Of a stretch of 64,000 nt of DNA, positions 35,217-42,547 are shown in pieces. Both the position numbers and the translations under genes were made by a program. The notes under the pieces are model-generated. The model saw nothing but the letters and a program-made list of their open reading frames with translations, had not been told where the DNA came from and made no database searches. The stretch comes from CAZPBN01 sp964584935 (lineage in GTDB: Bacteria; Acidobacteriota; Aminicenantia; Aminicenantales; Aminicenantaceae): assembly GCA_964584935.1 (NCBI GenBank), contig CAZPBN010000004.1, positions 62,001 through 126,000 of the forward strand, written 5' to 3'. The first letter of the stretch is position 1. Each line of letters opens with the position of its first letter.

Positions 35217-35717
35217 TTAAGCTTTTATTTTGTCCCCGAATAATTTTTGGTAGGTTGAAGATAAAGGAAGCTTTTTATATTTAGGAAGACTGGAATGATA
35301 GGAATTCAGGGTAAAAAACACCCATTTATGCTCAATAAAATTGAAAGCAGCTGACAGATCCCATAAAGGAGGGAGAAGATAAATGACTTCATTCCCTACT
35401 CTCTCCAGTTCCTTTCTGAATTTTTCAGGATCATCCACATGCTCAATGGTATGAGAACAAAAAACCGTTTCAAACTGACCATCCCGAAAGGGAAGATTGT
35501 AAATATCTTTTATGAGCACAAAATTGGGAACCTCTTTATGACATATTATATCAGCATTAACTTTCCCAAAATTCGTCTTTCCACAACAAATATTCAAATC
35601 CCATTGTCTTTTCTTTCCATGATAATTTTTAATCACTCTATAGCTAATATAATTGGTTAGTTTTAATAAACAATAAAGCAAGGCGAGAACTATTGCTATA
35701 TACAACAAAACCTTCAT
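35217..35717 (-). CDS. Membrane-anchored class I SAM-dependent methyltransferase
   Basis: 166 aa. One N-terminal transmembrane helix (about residues 3-22), then a compact methyltransferase_11-type core: WDLNICCGKTNFG as the SAM-binding loop, IYNLPFRDGQFETVFCSHTIEHVDDP as the motif following strand 4. The glycine-rich loop is divergent (CCGKT), and the domain is shorter than usual, so substrate and activity are uncertain. Divergent from the PEP carboxykinase gene. Confidence 0.78.
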   Translation of the reverse strand: MKVLLYIAIVLALLYCLLKLTNYISYRVIKNYHGKKRQWDLNICCGKTNFGKVNADIICHKEVPNFVLIKDIYNLPFRDGQFETVFCSHTIEHVDDPEKFRKELERVGNEVIYLLPPLWDLSAAFNFIEHKWVFFTLNSYHSSLPKYKKLPLSSTYQKLFGDKIKA

Positions 35718-35741
35718 ATTTATAGATTCCTTAAAATCTTA

Positions 35742-35770
35742 TTGCATAAATAAAAACAATTAATTATTAT
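35742..35770 (+). promoter_or_regulatory. Candidate promoter of pckG
   Basis: TTGCAT at 35742-35747, 17-bp spacer, TATTAT at 35765-35770, in the AT-rich region shared with the divergent methyltransferase gene. Several overlapping -10-like boxes make the exact site uncertain. Confidence 0.4.
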
Positions 35771-35832
35771 ATAATACTTATTTATATTAATTAATAATTT
35801 TTTTAACATGTTTCAAAATGGAGGAAAAAAAA

Positions 35833-37698
35833 ATGGATATTGATAGTCGAATTCTCGACAGCACTAATCTAAAAAAAATCAATGAACTCAATAATCCCAA
35901 AGTCAATCAGCTTGTTGAGGAGTGTATTAAACTCACTAAACCAGCAAAAGTGACTGTCATTACAGACAGTCAGGAAGATATTGATTATGTCCGTAACCTG
36001 GCTTTAAAAACCGGAGAAGAAAGAAAACTGGAAATGGAGGGGCACACCATCCATTATGATGGATTTTATGATCAGGCAAGAGATAAAAAAAACACACGGG
36101 TTCTTGTCACTCCAAACATGAAAATGAGCAAAGCCATAAACACAATTGATAGAGAAGAGGGACTGAAAGAAGTGTTTGACATATCAGACGGAATAATGGA
36201 AGGTAAAGAAGCACTGGTGCGATTCTTTTGTTTGGGGCCACTTAATTCGAAATTTTCCATCAGTGCCTTACAGATCACAGATTCATCTTATGTTGCCCAC
36301 AGTGAAGATATTCTCTACAGATCCGGATATGAACAATTCAAAAGATTAAACGGATCAGATAATTTTTTCTATTTCCTACACTCAGCAGGAAGATTGGATG
36401 AAAGAGGAAATTCAATAGATGTGGATAAAAGAAGAATCTATATCGATCTTAAGGAAAATAGAGTTATATCTGTGAACAACCAGTATGCTGGAAATAGTCT
36501 GGGATTAAAAAAACTGGCACTCAGATTGGCAATACACAAATCTAACAATGAAGATTGGTTAACCGAACATATGTTCATAATGGGAGTCAAATCTTCTAAT
36601 CAGGATAGAAAATCTTATTTCACAGGCGCATTCCCCAGCATGTGTGGAAAGACTTCCACCGCCATGGTTCCTGGTATGTCTGTTGTCGGTGATGACATAT
36701 CCTATATTCGAGCTTGGGATGACGGAAAAGCTCATGCCGTGAACATAGAAGACGGAATATTCGGAATCATCACAGATGTCAATGAAAAAGATGATCCTTT
36801 TATCTGGGAGGTCTTAACCACTCCGAGAGAACTTATATTCTCCAATATCTTGATACACAATAATAAACCTTACTGGCAAAATATGGGTATTGAAACACCT
36901 GAAGAGGGGGAGAATTTTTCCGGCGAATGGAAAGAGGGAAAAACCGATGATAAAGGAAATGAAATACCGCTGGCTCATAAAAACGCAAGATACACAGTAA
37001 GAATCAATGAACTTGAAAATGCTGATGAACATTTAAACAATCCTGATGGAGTCCCAGTAAGAGGAATCATATACGGGGGACGGGATTCCGATACATCTGT
37101 CCCTGTTTACCAGTCATTGAATTGGGAACACGGCGTATTCGTCGGTGCCACCATTGAATCGGAAACCACTGCCGCAACTTTAGGCGCTGAAGGCCAGAGA
37201 AAACATGTCCCTATGGCAAATCTTGATTTTCTGGTGGTTCCTTTTGGAAAATACATCCAGAATCATATTGATTTTGGAAACAATCTCTCCACTCCACCCT
37301 TAACATTTGCAACCAATTATTTTATCAAAGATTCTGAGGGAAATTTTCTCAATGAAAAAACCGATAAAAAGGTATGGCTGATATGGATGGAAGGCAGAGT
37401 CCATAATGAATACGGAGCCATAGAAACACCCATTGGATTTATTCCAAAATACGAAGATTTGAAGAACTTATTCCAGAAAGTGTTCAACAGAGAGTATAAA
37501 AAAGAAGATTATGAGGAACAATTCTCAATAAGAGTAAAAAAATGGCTTGAAAAAATGGAACGAATGGAGGCTATTTTCTCCGAAGAAGAAGGCATTCCTG
37601 AACAATTTATGAATGTCCTCAAAGACCAGAAGCAAAAGCTCATTGATTTTAAAAACAAATATGGAAATGATATTATCAAACCTTCGGAATTAATCTAA
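35833..37698 (+). CDS. pckG: Phosphoenolpyruvate carboxykinase (GTP)
   Basis: Interconverts oxaloacetate and PEP with GTP/GDP. About 621 aa. GTP-class motifs are clear: the P-loop/kinase-1 segment FPSMCGKTSTAM near residue 276, NIEDGIFGI near residue 310, and the R-loop YGGRDSDTSVPVYQSLNWEHGV near residue 411. The ATG at 35833 is preferred over one at 35818 because GGAGG lies 8 nt upstream of it and inside the longer frame. In an anaerobe it may run in the PEP-carboxylating direction. The sodium symporter follows. Confidence 0.95.
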   Translation: MDIDSRILDSTNLKKINELNNPKVNQLVEECIKLTKPAKVTVITDSQEDIDYVRNLALKTGEERKLEMEGHTIHYDGFYDQARDKKNTRVLVTPNMKMSKAINTIDREEGLKEVFDISDGIMEGKEALVRFFCLGPLNSKFSISALQITDSSYVAHSEDILYRSGYEQFKRLNGSDNFFYFLHSAGRLDERGNSIDVDKRRIYIDLKENRVISVNNQYAGNSLGLKKLALRLAIHKSNNEDWLTEHMFIMGVKSSNQDRKSYFTGAFPSMCGKTSTAMVPGMSVVGDDISYIRAWDDGKAHAVNIEDGIFGIITDVNEKDDPFIWEVLTTPRELIFSNILIHNNKPYWQNMGIETPEEGENFSGEWKEGKTDDKGNEIPLAHKNARYTVRINELENADEHLNNPDGVPVRGIIYGGRDSDTSVPVYQSLNWEHGVFVGATIESETTAATLGAEGQRKHVPMANLDFLVVPFGKYIQNHIDFGNNLSTPPLTFATNYFIKDSEGNFLNEKTDKKVWLIWMEGRVHNEYGAIETPIGFIPKYEDLKNLFQKVFNREYKKEDYEEQFSIRVKKWLEKMERMEAIFSEEEGIPEQFMNVLKDQKQKLIDFKNKYGNDIIKPSELI

Positions 37699-37728
37699 CA
37701 ACATCAACTGACGAGAACTATATAAGCG

Positions 37729-37768
37729 GGACACTTTTCTGTATGAACAAATAAGAAGTTAAGTGTCC
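37729..37768. promoter_or_regulatory. Hairpin between pckG and the small membrane ORF
   Basis: GGACACTTTTCT (37729-37740) pairs with AGAA-GTT-AAGTGTCC (37754-37768), twelve base pairs with a 3-nt bulge and a 13-nt loop. It is followed by an AT-rich stretch without a clean T run, so it could be a weak terminator of pckG or a control element for the symporter. Confidence 0.45.
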
Positions 37769-37783
37769 TATTAATTTTAACCT

Positions 37784-37903
37784 ATGTTTGGAGCAATATT
37801 TATTTTAATCATCCTTCCTGTTTTGATTATAACAACATCTGTTTTAATTTTTTTCATCTCAAAAAATAAAAACCAAAACAATAGCAAACATGGAAGTTTA
37901 TGA
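37784..37903 (+). CDS. Small single-pass membrane protein overlapping the symporter start
   Basis: A 39-codon frame, ATG at 37784 to TGA at 37901-37903. Residues 2-26 are almost wholly hydrophobic (FGAIFILIILPVLIITTSV...), followed by a basic/polar tail KNKNQNNSKHGSL: one transmembrane helix with a cytoplasmic-type tail. It overlaps the symporter ATG (37890) by 14 nt, and the symporter has no Shine-Dalgarno of its own, so translation of the two is probably coupled. Small accessory proteins next to sodium symporters are known, but this sequence does not resemble the ones I recall. Its own ribosome site is also not evident. Confidence 0.55.
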   Translation: MFGAIFILIILPVLIITTSVLIFFISKNKNQNNSKHGSL

Positions 37904-39332
37904 AAAACTTGTTGATCCGGTTGCCTTAATTATTTTTCTGCTGACTCTCTCTTTGCCCATACTCATAGGCTTTTTAACCCTAAAAAAAACCAAAAATCAA
38001 TCAGATTTTCTCATCGGAGGAAGAGCTATAGATAAATTTGTGGTGGCTCTATCTGCGGTGTCTTCCGGAAGGTCATCCTGGCTTGTCCTTGGTGTCAGCG
38101 GTATGGCATACACAATGGGAACAGGAGCGGTTTGGGCTGTTGCCGGCTATATCATTGCTGAAATGTTCCAGTTTATATATTTAGGTCAAAAACTCCGCCG
38201 CTATACAGAAACATACGACTCACTCACTCTCTTAGATTATTTTGAATCAAAATTTGATGATGCAAAACATTTCATAAGAATCACAGGGGCTGTGATCATC
38301 ACCATCTTTACCATATCCTATGTGGCTGCTCAGTTTAACGCCGGAGCCAAATCCCTAAGCACAGCTCTCGGTTTCCCACTTCTTATTTCTCTTGGTATTT
38401 CCGGTTTATTAATAATAGTTTATATGGTTTTGGGAGGATACATCGCGGTCTCTTACAACGATACTGTCCGCGCCATAATAATGATAATGGGTCTGGTTGT
38501 TTTTCCCATCTACGGATTAGTAAAAATCGGAGGATTAAAAGTTCTTCTTAATATTTTATCCGAATTGAATCCTTCTAGCATTAACCCGTTTTCATTGGGG
38601 TTCGGCATCATCATAGGGTTCTTGGGCATTGGATTAGGGTCTCCAGGACAGCCGCATATCATCGTCCGATATATGTCTATAAACAATGCTGACAAACTAA
38701 GACAATCGACAATCATCGGGACAATCTGGAATGTTGTTATGGGATGGGGGGCTGTGTTCATTGGTCTCCTGGGAAGGGCTCTGTTTCCTTTAGCTAATAA
38801 ACTTCCTGACAGTGATCCGGAATTGATCTATCTGGTCTTATCTTCGGAATATTTCGGTCCAGTGTTATACGGACTCCTTATCGGAGGAATATTTGCCGCT
38901 ATCCTATCAACAGCGGACTCTCAACTGCTGGTTGTTTCTTCAACCCTGGTGAGGGATGTATACGAAAAAATTATCAAAAGACACACCAAGATCAGAGAAG
39001 ATAAGAAATTGGCTCTCAGCCGAATTGTGCTTGTTTTTTCCGGACTCATAGCCTTGATCATGGCTTATGCAGCCAAGGATTTGATTTTCTGGCTGGTCCT
39101 CTTTGCCTGGGCAGGATTGGGAGCTTCTTTCGGAACAGCCATCATTTTATCTCTATACTGGAAAGGCACCAATAAATTCGGAATCATCGCTGGTATGATA
39201 ACCGGAACAACAGTCACCATCATCTGGAAATTATTCTTAAAAGAGCCGACCGGCATCTACGAACTCATTCCTGCTTTTTTATGCTCAGCAGCAGCCATCA
39301 TCTTAGTAAGCCTTTTCACAAAAAAAACATAA
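37890..39332 (+). CDS. Sodium:solute symporter (PutP-like SSS family)
   Basis: 480-aa membrane transporter with about 13 hydrophobic segments. SSS signatures: GGRAIDKFVVALSAVSSGRSSWL around residues 42-65 (sodium/proline-symporter-like), AGYIIAEMFQF near residue 90, LGGYIAVSYNDTVRAIIMI near residue 180, and the sodium-site segment ILSTADSQLLVVSSTLVRDVY near residue 345. The substrate is probably an amino acid or organic acid. It follows pckG and overlaps a small membrane ORF, suggesting that uptake of a gluconeogenic substrate is linked to PEP carboxykinase; that link is inference. Confidence 0.9.
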   Translation: MEVYEKLVDPVALIIFLLTLSLPILIGFLTLKKTKNQSDFLIGGRAIDKFVVALSAVSSGRSSWLVLGVSGMAYTMGTGAVWAVAGYIIAEMFQFIYLGQKLRRYTETYDSLTLLDYFESKFDDAKHFIRITGAVIITIFTISYVAAQFNAGAKSLSTALGFPLLISLGISGLLIIVYMVLGGYIAVSYNDTVRAIIMIMGLVVFPIYGLVKIGGLKVLLNILSELNPSSINPFSLGFGIIIGFLGIGLGSPGQPHIIVRYMSINNADKLRQSTIIGTIWNVVMGWGAVFIGLLGRALFPLANKLPDSDPELIYLVLSSEYFGPVLYGLLIGGIFAAILSTADSQLLVVSSTLVRDVYEKIIKRHTKIREDKKLALSRIVLVFSGLIALIMAYAAKDLIFWLVLFAWAGLGASFGTAIILSLYWKGTNKFGIIAGMITGTTVTIIWKLFLKEPTGIYELIPAFLCSAAAIILVSLFTKKT

Positions 39333-39365
39333 AATCGGAATTTCCTCTAAAAATAAGGATTCCCT

Positions 39366-39656
39366 TTAATCCAACAAAGGATATTTGCCATGCTTTTCAA
39401 TGAGTTTTCTAAATTCATCCCCGCTTCCTTTTATCAGGATGTAATTATCAACAATGTCTTTATAAAAATACCTATTTTTTCAGCTGCCGGGGTGATGATT
39501 GTTGTCAATCACTATCATTCTTTTCCATACTTTTGGAGAGGAATGATGATTTTTAATTTCTCAATCATTGCCTTTTCCCTCTATGACCTTATGGTAAGGC
39601 AAATGTACGCAACTTTCATGTCCTGGTCTGGTTTTGACTATCAATTTTTTAATCAT
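39366..39656 (-). pseudogene. Decayed small gene with two in-frame TGA codons
   Basis: From an ATG at 39656 a single frame of 97 codons is interrupted only by TGA at codon 32 (39561-39563) and codon 59 (39480-39482), ending in TAA at 39366. Its translation looks protein-like: MIKKLIVKTRPGHE at the start and DNYILIKGSGDEFRKL near the end. The opposite-strand frame at 39390-39761 is best seen as its antisense shadow. Most likely an inactivated gene. Family not recognised. It fills the 376-bp gap between the symporter and the MBL gene. Confidence 0.4.
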
Positions 39657-39708
39657 TATAGGGTATCTTTTTTATCTGAGAATAAAAAAAATAATTTGAA
39701 CGACTTCC

Positions 39709-40419
39709 TTAATTCTGAGTCCTCGATAAATCAATCCTCATATTGTCATATCCAACAGTAATGATTATTTCATTTTCACGAGCCAAATCGTCTAATTTTT
39801 TTCTTGCTGTGGCGGTGTCTTGATAAAACCAGGACCCGAAGTGAATAAAAATAAGATGCTGGCAATAATCTTTGAACAAATGAATGAGATCAGGGATTCC
39901 ATTATGTCCATAGATCCGCCCTGTTTTTTGATCCCTTCTAATCAATCCTCCTTTGCGTAAGTAGCTCCCGTCTGTGATAACCAAATCAAGTCCTTCCAAA
40001 AGAGAGTGGAACTCTTTATTGATCCATATCATATCGCCTGTATAGAGAATTTTTTGAGAACCTCTCTCAATGCGGTAAGCCTGGGATTTAACCTTGAGGC
40101 TGTGGTGAGTGGGGATGGGATAAACAGAATAACCGGCGATGTTCTTTTTTTTATCCAGTAATTTGATATCAGAATATCCGCTTTTTTCGGCAGCAAAAAC
40201 AGGAATATCCGAAGGCACTCTCTCCTCTTTATCAGATACGAAATAGGCGTGATCCGGATGCAAATGGGTGATGAGAATGGCTGTTGGGTTGGCGTTCAAA
40301 TATTCCCGCTCTCCGAGATCGATCAACAGAGTTTGGTCAATCAAAACCCCGGAGTGATGGGAATGATAAGGGGCTGAATCCTTGATTTCTCCTCGCGTTC
40401 CCAATATCTTAATATGCAC
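39709..40419 (-). CDS. MBL-fold metallo-hydrolase
   Basis: 236 aa. Zinc motifs: ITHLHPDH near residue 51, PTHHS near residue 104, YTGDM near residue 127 and IFIHFGSW near residue 191. It differs from the MBL protein at 5.9 kb and is intact. Start is GTG at 40419, 18 bp after the HPF/cold-shock gene, so it is the last gene of that stress-type cluster. Substrate unknown; phosphodiesterase or nuclease-like activity is possible. Confidence 0.87.
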   Translation of the reverse strand: MHIKILGTRGEIKDSAPYHSHHSGVLIDQTLLIDLGEREYLNANPTAILITHLHPDHAYFVSDKEERVPSDIPVFAAEKSGYSDIKLLDKKKNIAGYSVYPIPTHHSLKVKSQAYRIERGSQKILYTGDMIWINKEFHSLLEGLDLVITDGSYLRKGGLIRRDQKTGRIYGHNGIPDLIHLFKDYCQHLIFIHFGSWFYQDTATARKKLDDLARENEIIITVGYDNMRIDLSRTQN

Positions 40420-40437
40420 TTTTTTCTTAATTGTTCT

Positions 40438-41004
40438 TTAGGAACTAGGCTTATCTACGATCCGGACGGTGCTTGCTTGAGGACCTTTTTCTCCCATTTC
40501 TTTTATAAAATTCACTCCCGTTCCTATATCCAATCGTTCAAAATCGTTATAAAGAACGCTGTTTCGATGGAAAAAAATCTCTTGTCCGTCCACTGTTCTG
40601 AGAAATCCATAGCCTTTGTCTGGGAAAAGTTTTTCCACAACAGCATTGGATTCCTGCTGGGGATGGCTTTTGACCTCTCCCCGTTGTTTAGCTTCCAATT
40701 TCTTCAATCTTCTTTGAGCGGTTTTAAAAGCATCCTTTAACACGGATTCAAGGGACAGATGCATCTCTTCCTTACCGGGATCGCGAGTAACCACGATTTC
40801 CGGATTTTTAGGCACGAGTATCTCCAGACGAATCCGATAAGGATTTCCCGATTGTTGATGCTCTTGAGGTTTTTCTACAGCAACACGGCAGTGGATTAAA
40901 TTGTTATGAAATTTTTCCAGTTTTTCCGCCTCTTGATGGATAAGACTTTCCAAATGAGGGGTTCGTTCCACGTCTCTAAACATAATCTCCAAAGGTTGTT
41001 CCAT
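40438..41004 (-). CDS. Ribosome hibernation factor (HPF/RaiA) fused to a cold-shock domain
   Basis: 188 aa with two domains. Residues 1-105 are an HPF/RaiA sigma-54-modulation domain (PLEIMFRDVERTPHLE, then HLSLESVLKDAFKTAQRRLKK). A short linker leads to a cold-shock OB domain at 120-185 with RNA-binding aromatics in DKGYGFLR and EIFFHRNSV. HPF domains bind the 30S decoding region and silence ribosomes; the cold-shock part would add single-stranded RNA binding. The ATG has AAGGAGGAG upstream. Located between dodecin and the MBL gene. Confidence 0.93.
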   Translation of the reverse strand: MEQPLEIMFRDVERTPHLESLIHQEAEKLEKFHNNLIHCRVAVEKPQEHQQSGNPYRIRLEILVPKNPEIVVTRDPGKEEMHLSLESVLKDAFKTAQRRLKKLEAKQRGEVKSHPQQESNAVVEKLFPDKGYGFLRTVDGQEIFFHRNSVLYNDFERLDIGTGVNFIKEMGEKGPQASTVRIVDKPSS

Positions 41005-41079
41005 TTTTTACTCCTCCTTAATTCTCTACTTGAGATAACCAAATCCGATGACCCGTGACCTTTTCTCCTTTAAAAATTT

Positions 41080-41286
41080 CTATCCTTCACTGATCACAAA
41101 AGCAACTTTAACATTGGTTCGGAAAATTGTGATTTGGTTATTTTCCACTTTGGCTGTCTGTGCCACAACTTCTAATCCTGTGATATTGTCAATCGTTTTT
41201 TGAGCTTCAAGGATAGCATTATTAGCGGCATCCTCCCAGCTTTTTTCAGAAATTCCAATCAATTCAATGACTTTTATAGTGTTCAT
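41080..41286 (-). CDS. Dodecin family flavin-binding protein
   Basis: 68 aa, the normal dodecin size. TIKVIELIGISEKSWEDAA carries the flavin-stacking tryptophan W17, and the rest forms the expected helix plus two strands (VAQTAKVENNQITIFRTNVKVAFVI). Dodecins assemble as hollow dodecamers that store or buffer flavin, or bind CoA. The ATG has GGAG 7 nt upstream. It lies in a putative stress cluster with HPF/cold-shock and BON genes. Confidence 0.93.
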   Translation of the reverse strand: MNTIKVIELIGISEKSWEDAANNAILEAQKTIDNITGLEVVAQTAKVENNQITIFRTNVKVAFVISEG

Positions 41287-41346
41287 TATGATTCTCCTTT
41301 CTTGATATTCTTTATTTATATCTTTACAAAAAACGTGCCATCCCTA

Positions 41347-41361
41347 TGATGATTATCATCA
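41347..41361. promoter_or_regulatory. 15-bp palindrome, Fur/PerR-box-like
   Basis: TGATGATTATCATCA is a perfect 7-1-7 palindrome about 60 bp upstream of the dodecin start. It differs from the Fur/PerR 7-1-7 consensus TGATAATNATTATCA by one symmetric pair. It could be an operator for a Fur-family regulator controlling dodecin and HPF. No matching regulator gene is in the window. Confidence 0.4.
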
Positions 41362-41459
41362 CAAGAGAAAAGCTCCGTTTTTCTTGACGACAATGACTTT
41401 TTATTTGTCTCGAATGACAGGATTTCTCCACTTAAACAGGACACATCTGAAATTCTCTT

Positions 41460-42125
41460 TTATTTTTTTATATAGAGATTGTTGACAATATTTCTCACTC
41501 CAGCCGTATTCCGGACAATGTCAATTGCCGCCCTATAAGCAACCCAATGAGAAACTCCTCCTGAAATAGTAACGTTTCCCTCCTCTACTTCGATATTTAG
41601 AGCTTCAGGATCGACATACATATTTCTTTTGAACGCTTCAATGATATCCTCAGCAATAACTTGATCCCAGACATCTTTTTCAGGAACCACAGCAAGTTCG
41701 TTAACCACTTCGATAACTCCGAGCATGTTCTGAACAATATCCTCTGATCTCACTTTCTTCCAGTAGGAATCCACTGATCCTTCAAGCTTGACAATTCCAT
41801 CTTCTGCAGAAACCTGAATATTGGCTTCATCAAGATAGGGGTTCCATAGAAAAATACTTTCAATATTTGTTTTGATTTCATCATCTGAAGGTATTGTGAT
41901 CCGGTCTGGATATTCAATCACTAGCTGATTATCGACGCCTAAGACCTCAGGAATAGACCAGGCATCATCTTCCGCAGATTCGCGGGAAATAAAATTGGAT
42001 ACTTTGCCCTTCAAAACAACCTCTCCACCTGAAACTTCCACCTTCACATTGGAGGCATCCACTCTTCCATCCCAATAGAGATGATCCACAATATCTTTCT
42101 TAATTTGTTCATCGGTGCGTGCCAT
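41460..42125 (-). CDS. Triple BON-domain protein (OsmY-like, apparently cytoplasmic)
   Basis: 221 aa made of three BON domains in tandem, at about residues 3-72, 78-145 and 150-221. Each has the pattern D-x-x-N/A-x-V-E-G/D-x-V-x-L-x-G-x-V. BON domains bind phospholipid membranes, and OsmY-type proteins respond to osmotic or envelope stress. No signal peptide is present, unlike OsmY. The ATG has AAGGAGG upstream. First gene of the - strand stress-type cluster. Confidence 0.9.
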   Translation of the reverse strand: MARTDEQIKKDIVDHLYWDGRVDASNVKVEVSGGEVVLKGKVSNFISRESAEDDAWSIPEVLGVDNQLVIEYPDRITIPSDDEIKTNIESIFLWNPYLDEANIQVSAEDGIVKLEGSVDSYWKKVRSEDIVQNMLGVIEVVNELAVVPEKDVWDQVIAEDIIEAFKRNMYVDPEALNIEVEEGNVTISGGVSHWVAYRAAIDIVRNTAGVRNIVNNLYIKK

Positions 42126-42186
42126 TGCGACCTCCTTCCTTTGATATGAATAAAAAGCAAAATATGTGCCAAATATAACGAAAACT

Positions 42187-42477
42187 GGGGTCAGGTCTTG
42201 AATTGAGACTTTTCCTTTAATTTTCTTCCAACGATCTTACTAATAGTTGATATGAAAAACGATTGATGGTGCGAAACAATACAGCCCGATGCGAGGATTG
42301 GATCATACGAATTACGGCCCGATGCGTGGATCGGGCCCTACAGAATAAATACAATCAACGCATAAAACGCTAACAATGCGACATAACAATGAGAAGGATT
42401 ACCGCAAAAAATGAGGACCGTTTGGAAACCGGTCCCTCAATTTAAGCAAAGAGAGTCCCGAATCAAGACTTGACCCC
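42187..42477. mobile_element. 291-bp MITE-like element with 23-bp imperfect terminal inverted repeats
   Basis: The left end (42187-42209) begins GGGGTCAGGTCTTGA. The right end (42455-42477), read on the other strand, begins GGGGTCAAGTCTTGA. The 23-bp ends match at 19 positions. The interior has no gene but contains two REP-like palindromes and a hairpin with GACCG/CGGTC arms (around 42411-42440). GGGGTCAGGTCTTGA ends are known next to IS200-like REP-associated transposase genes, and such a gene lies at 50.9 kb, so the element may be mobilised in trans. It separates the BON gene from the purB promoter and, with flanks, fills that 422-bp gap. Confidence 0.6.
42283..42343 (+). repeat. Two direct REP-like palindromic units
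   Basis: Units at 42283-42310 and 42316-42343. The second is the best palindrome of the family: GGCCCGAT, loop GCGTGG, ATCGGGCC, then CTACAG. The first has the same layout with GCCCGAT/ATTGG-type arms and a degenerate end. Both lie within the MITE-like element. Confidence 0.7.
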
Positions 42478-42488
42478 TTCTTTTATTA

Positions 42489-42517
42489 TTGACATATCGG
42501 GGACATGTTGATATTAT
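42489..42517 (+). promoter_or_regulatory. Promoter of the purB operon
   Basis: TTGACA at 42489-42494, 17-bp spacer, TATTAT at 42512-42517. It begins 12 bp outside the right end of the MITE-like element, about 30 bp upstream of the purB ATG. No purine riboswitch fits in the short remaining leader. Confidence 0.75.
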
Positions 42518-42547
42518 CTTGACTCAATTTATGAAGTGTAAAATTCA

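Noticed and set aside
39390..39761. 123-codon + strand ORF after the symporter
   Set aside because: Phe/Tyr-rich, overlaps the convergent MBL gene by 53 nt, and is antisense to a more protein-like - strand frame (39366-39656). Judged a shadow, although an AAGGA lies near its start.
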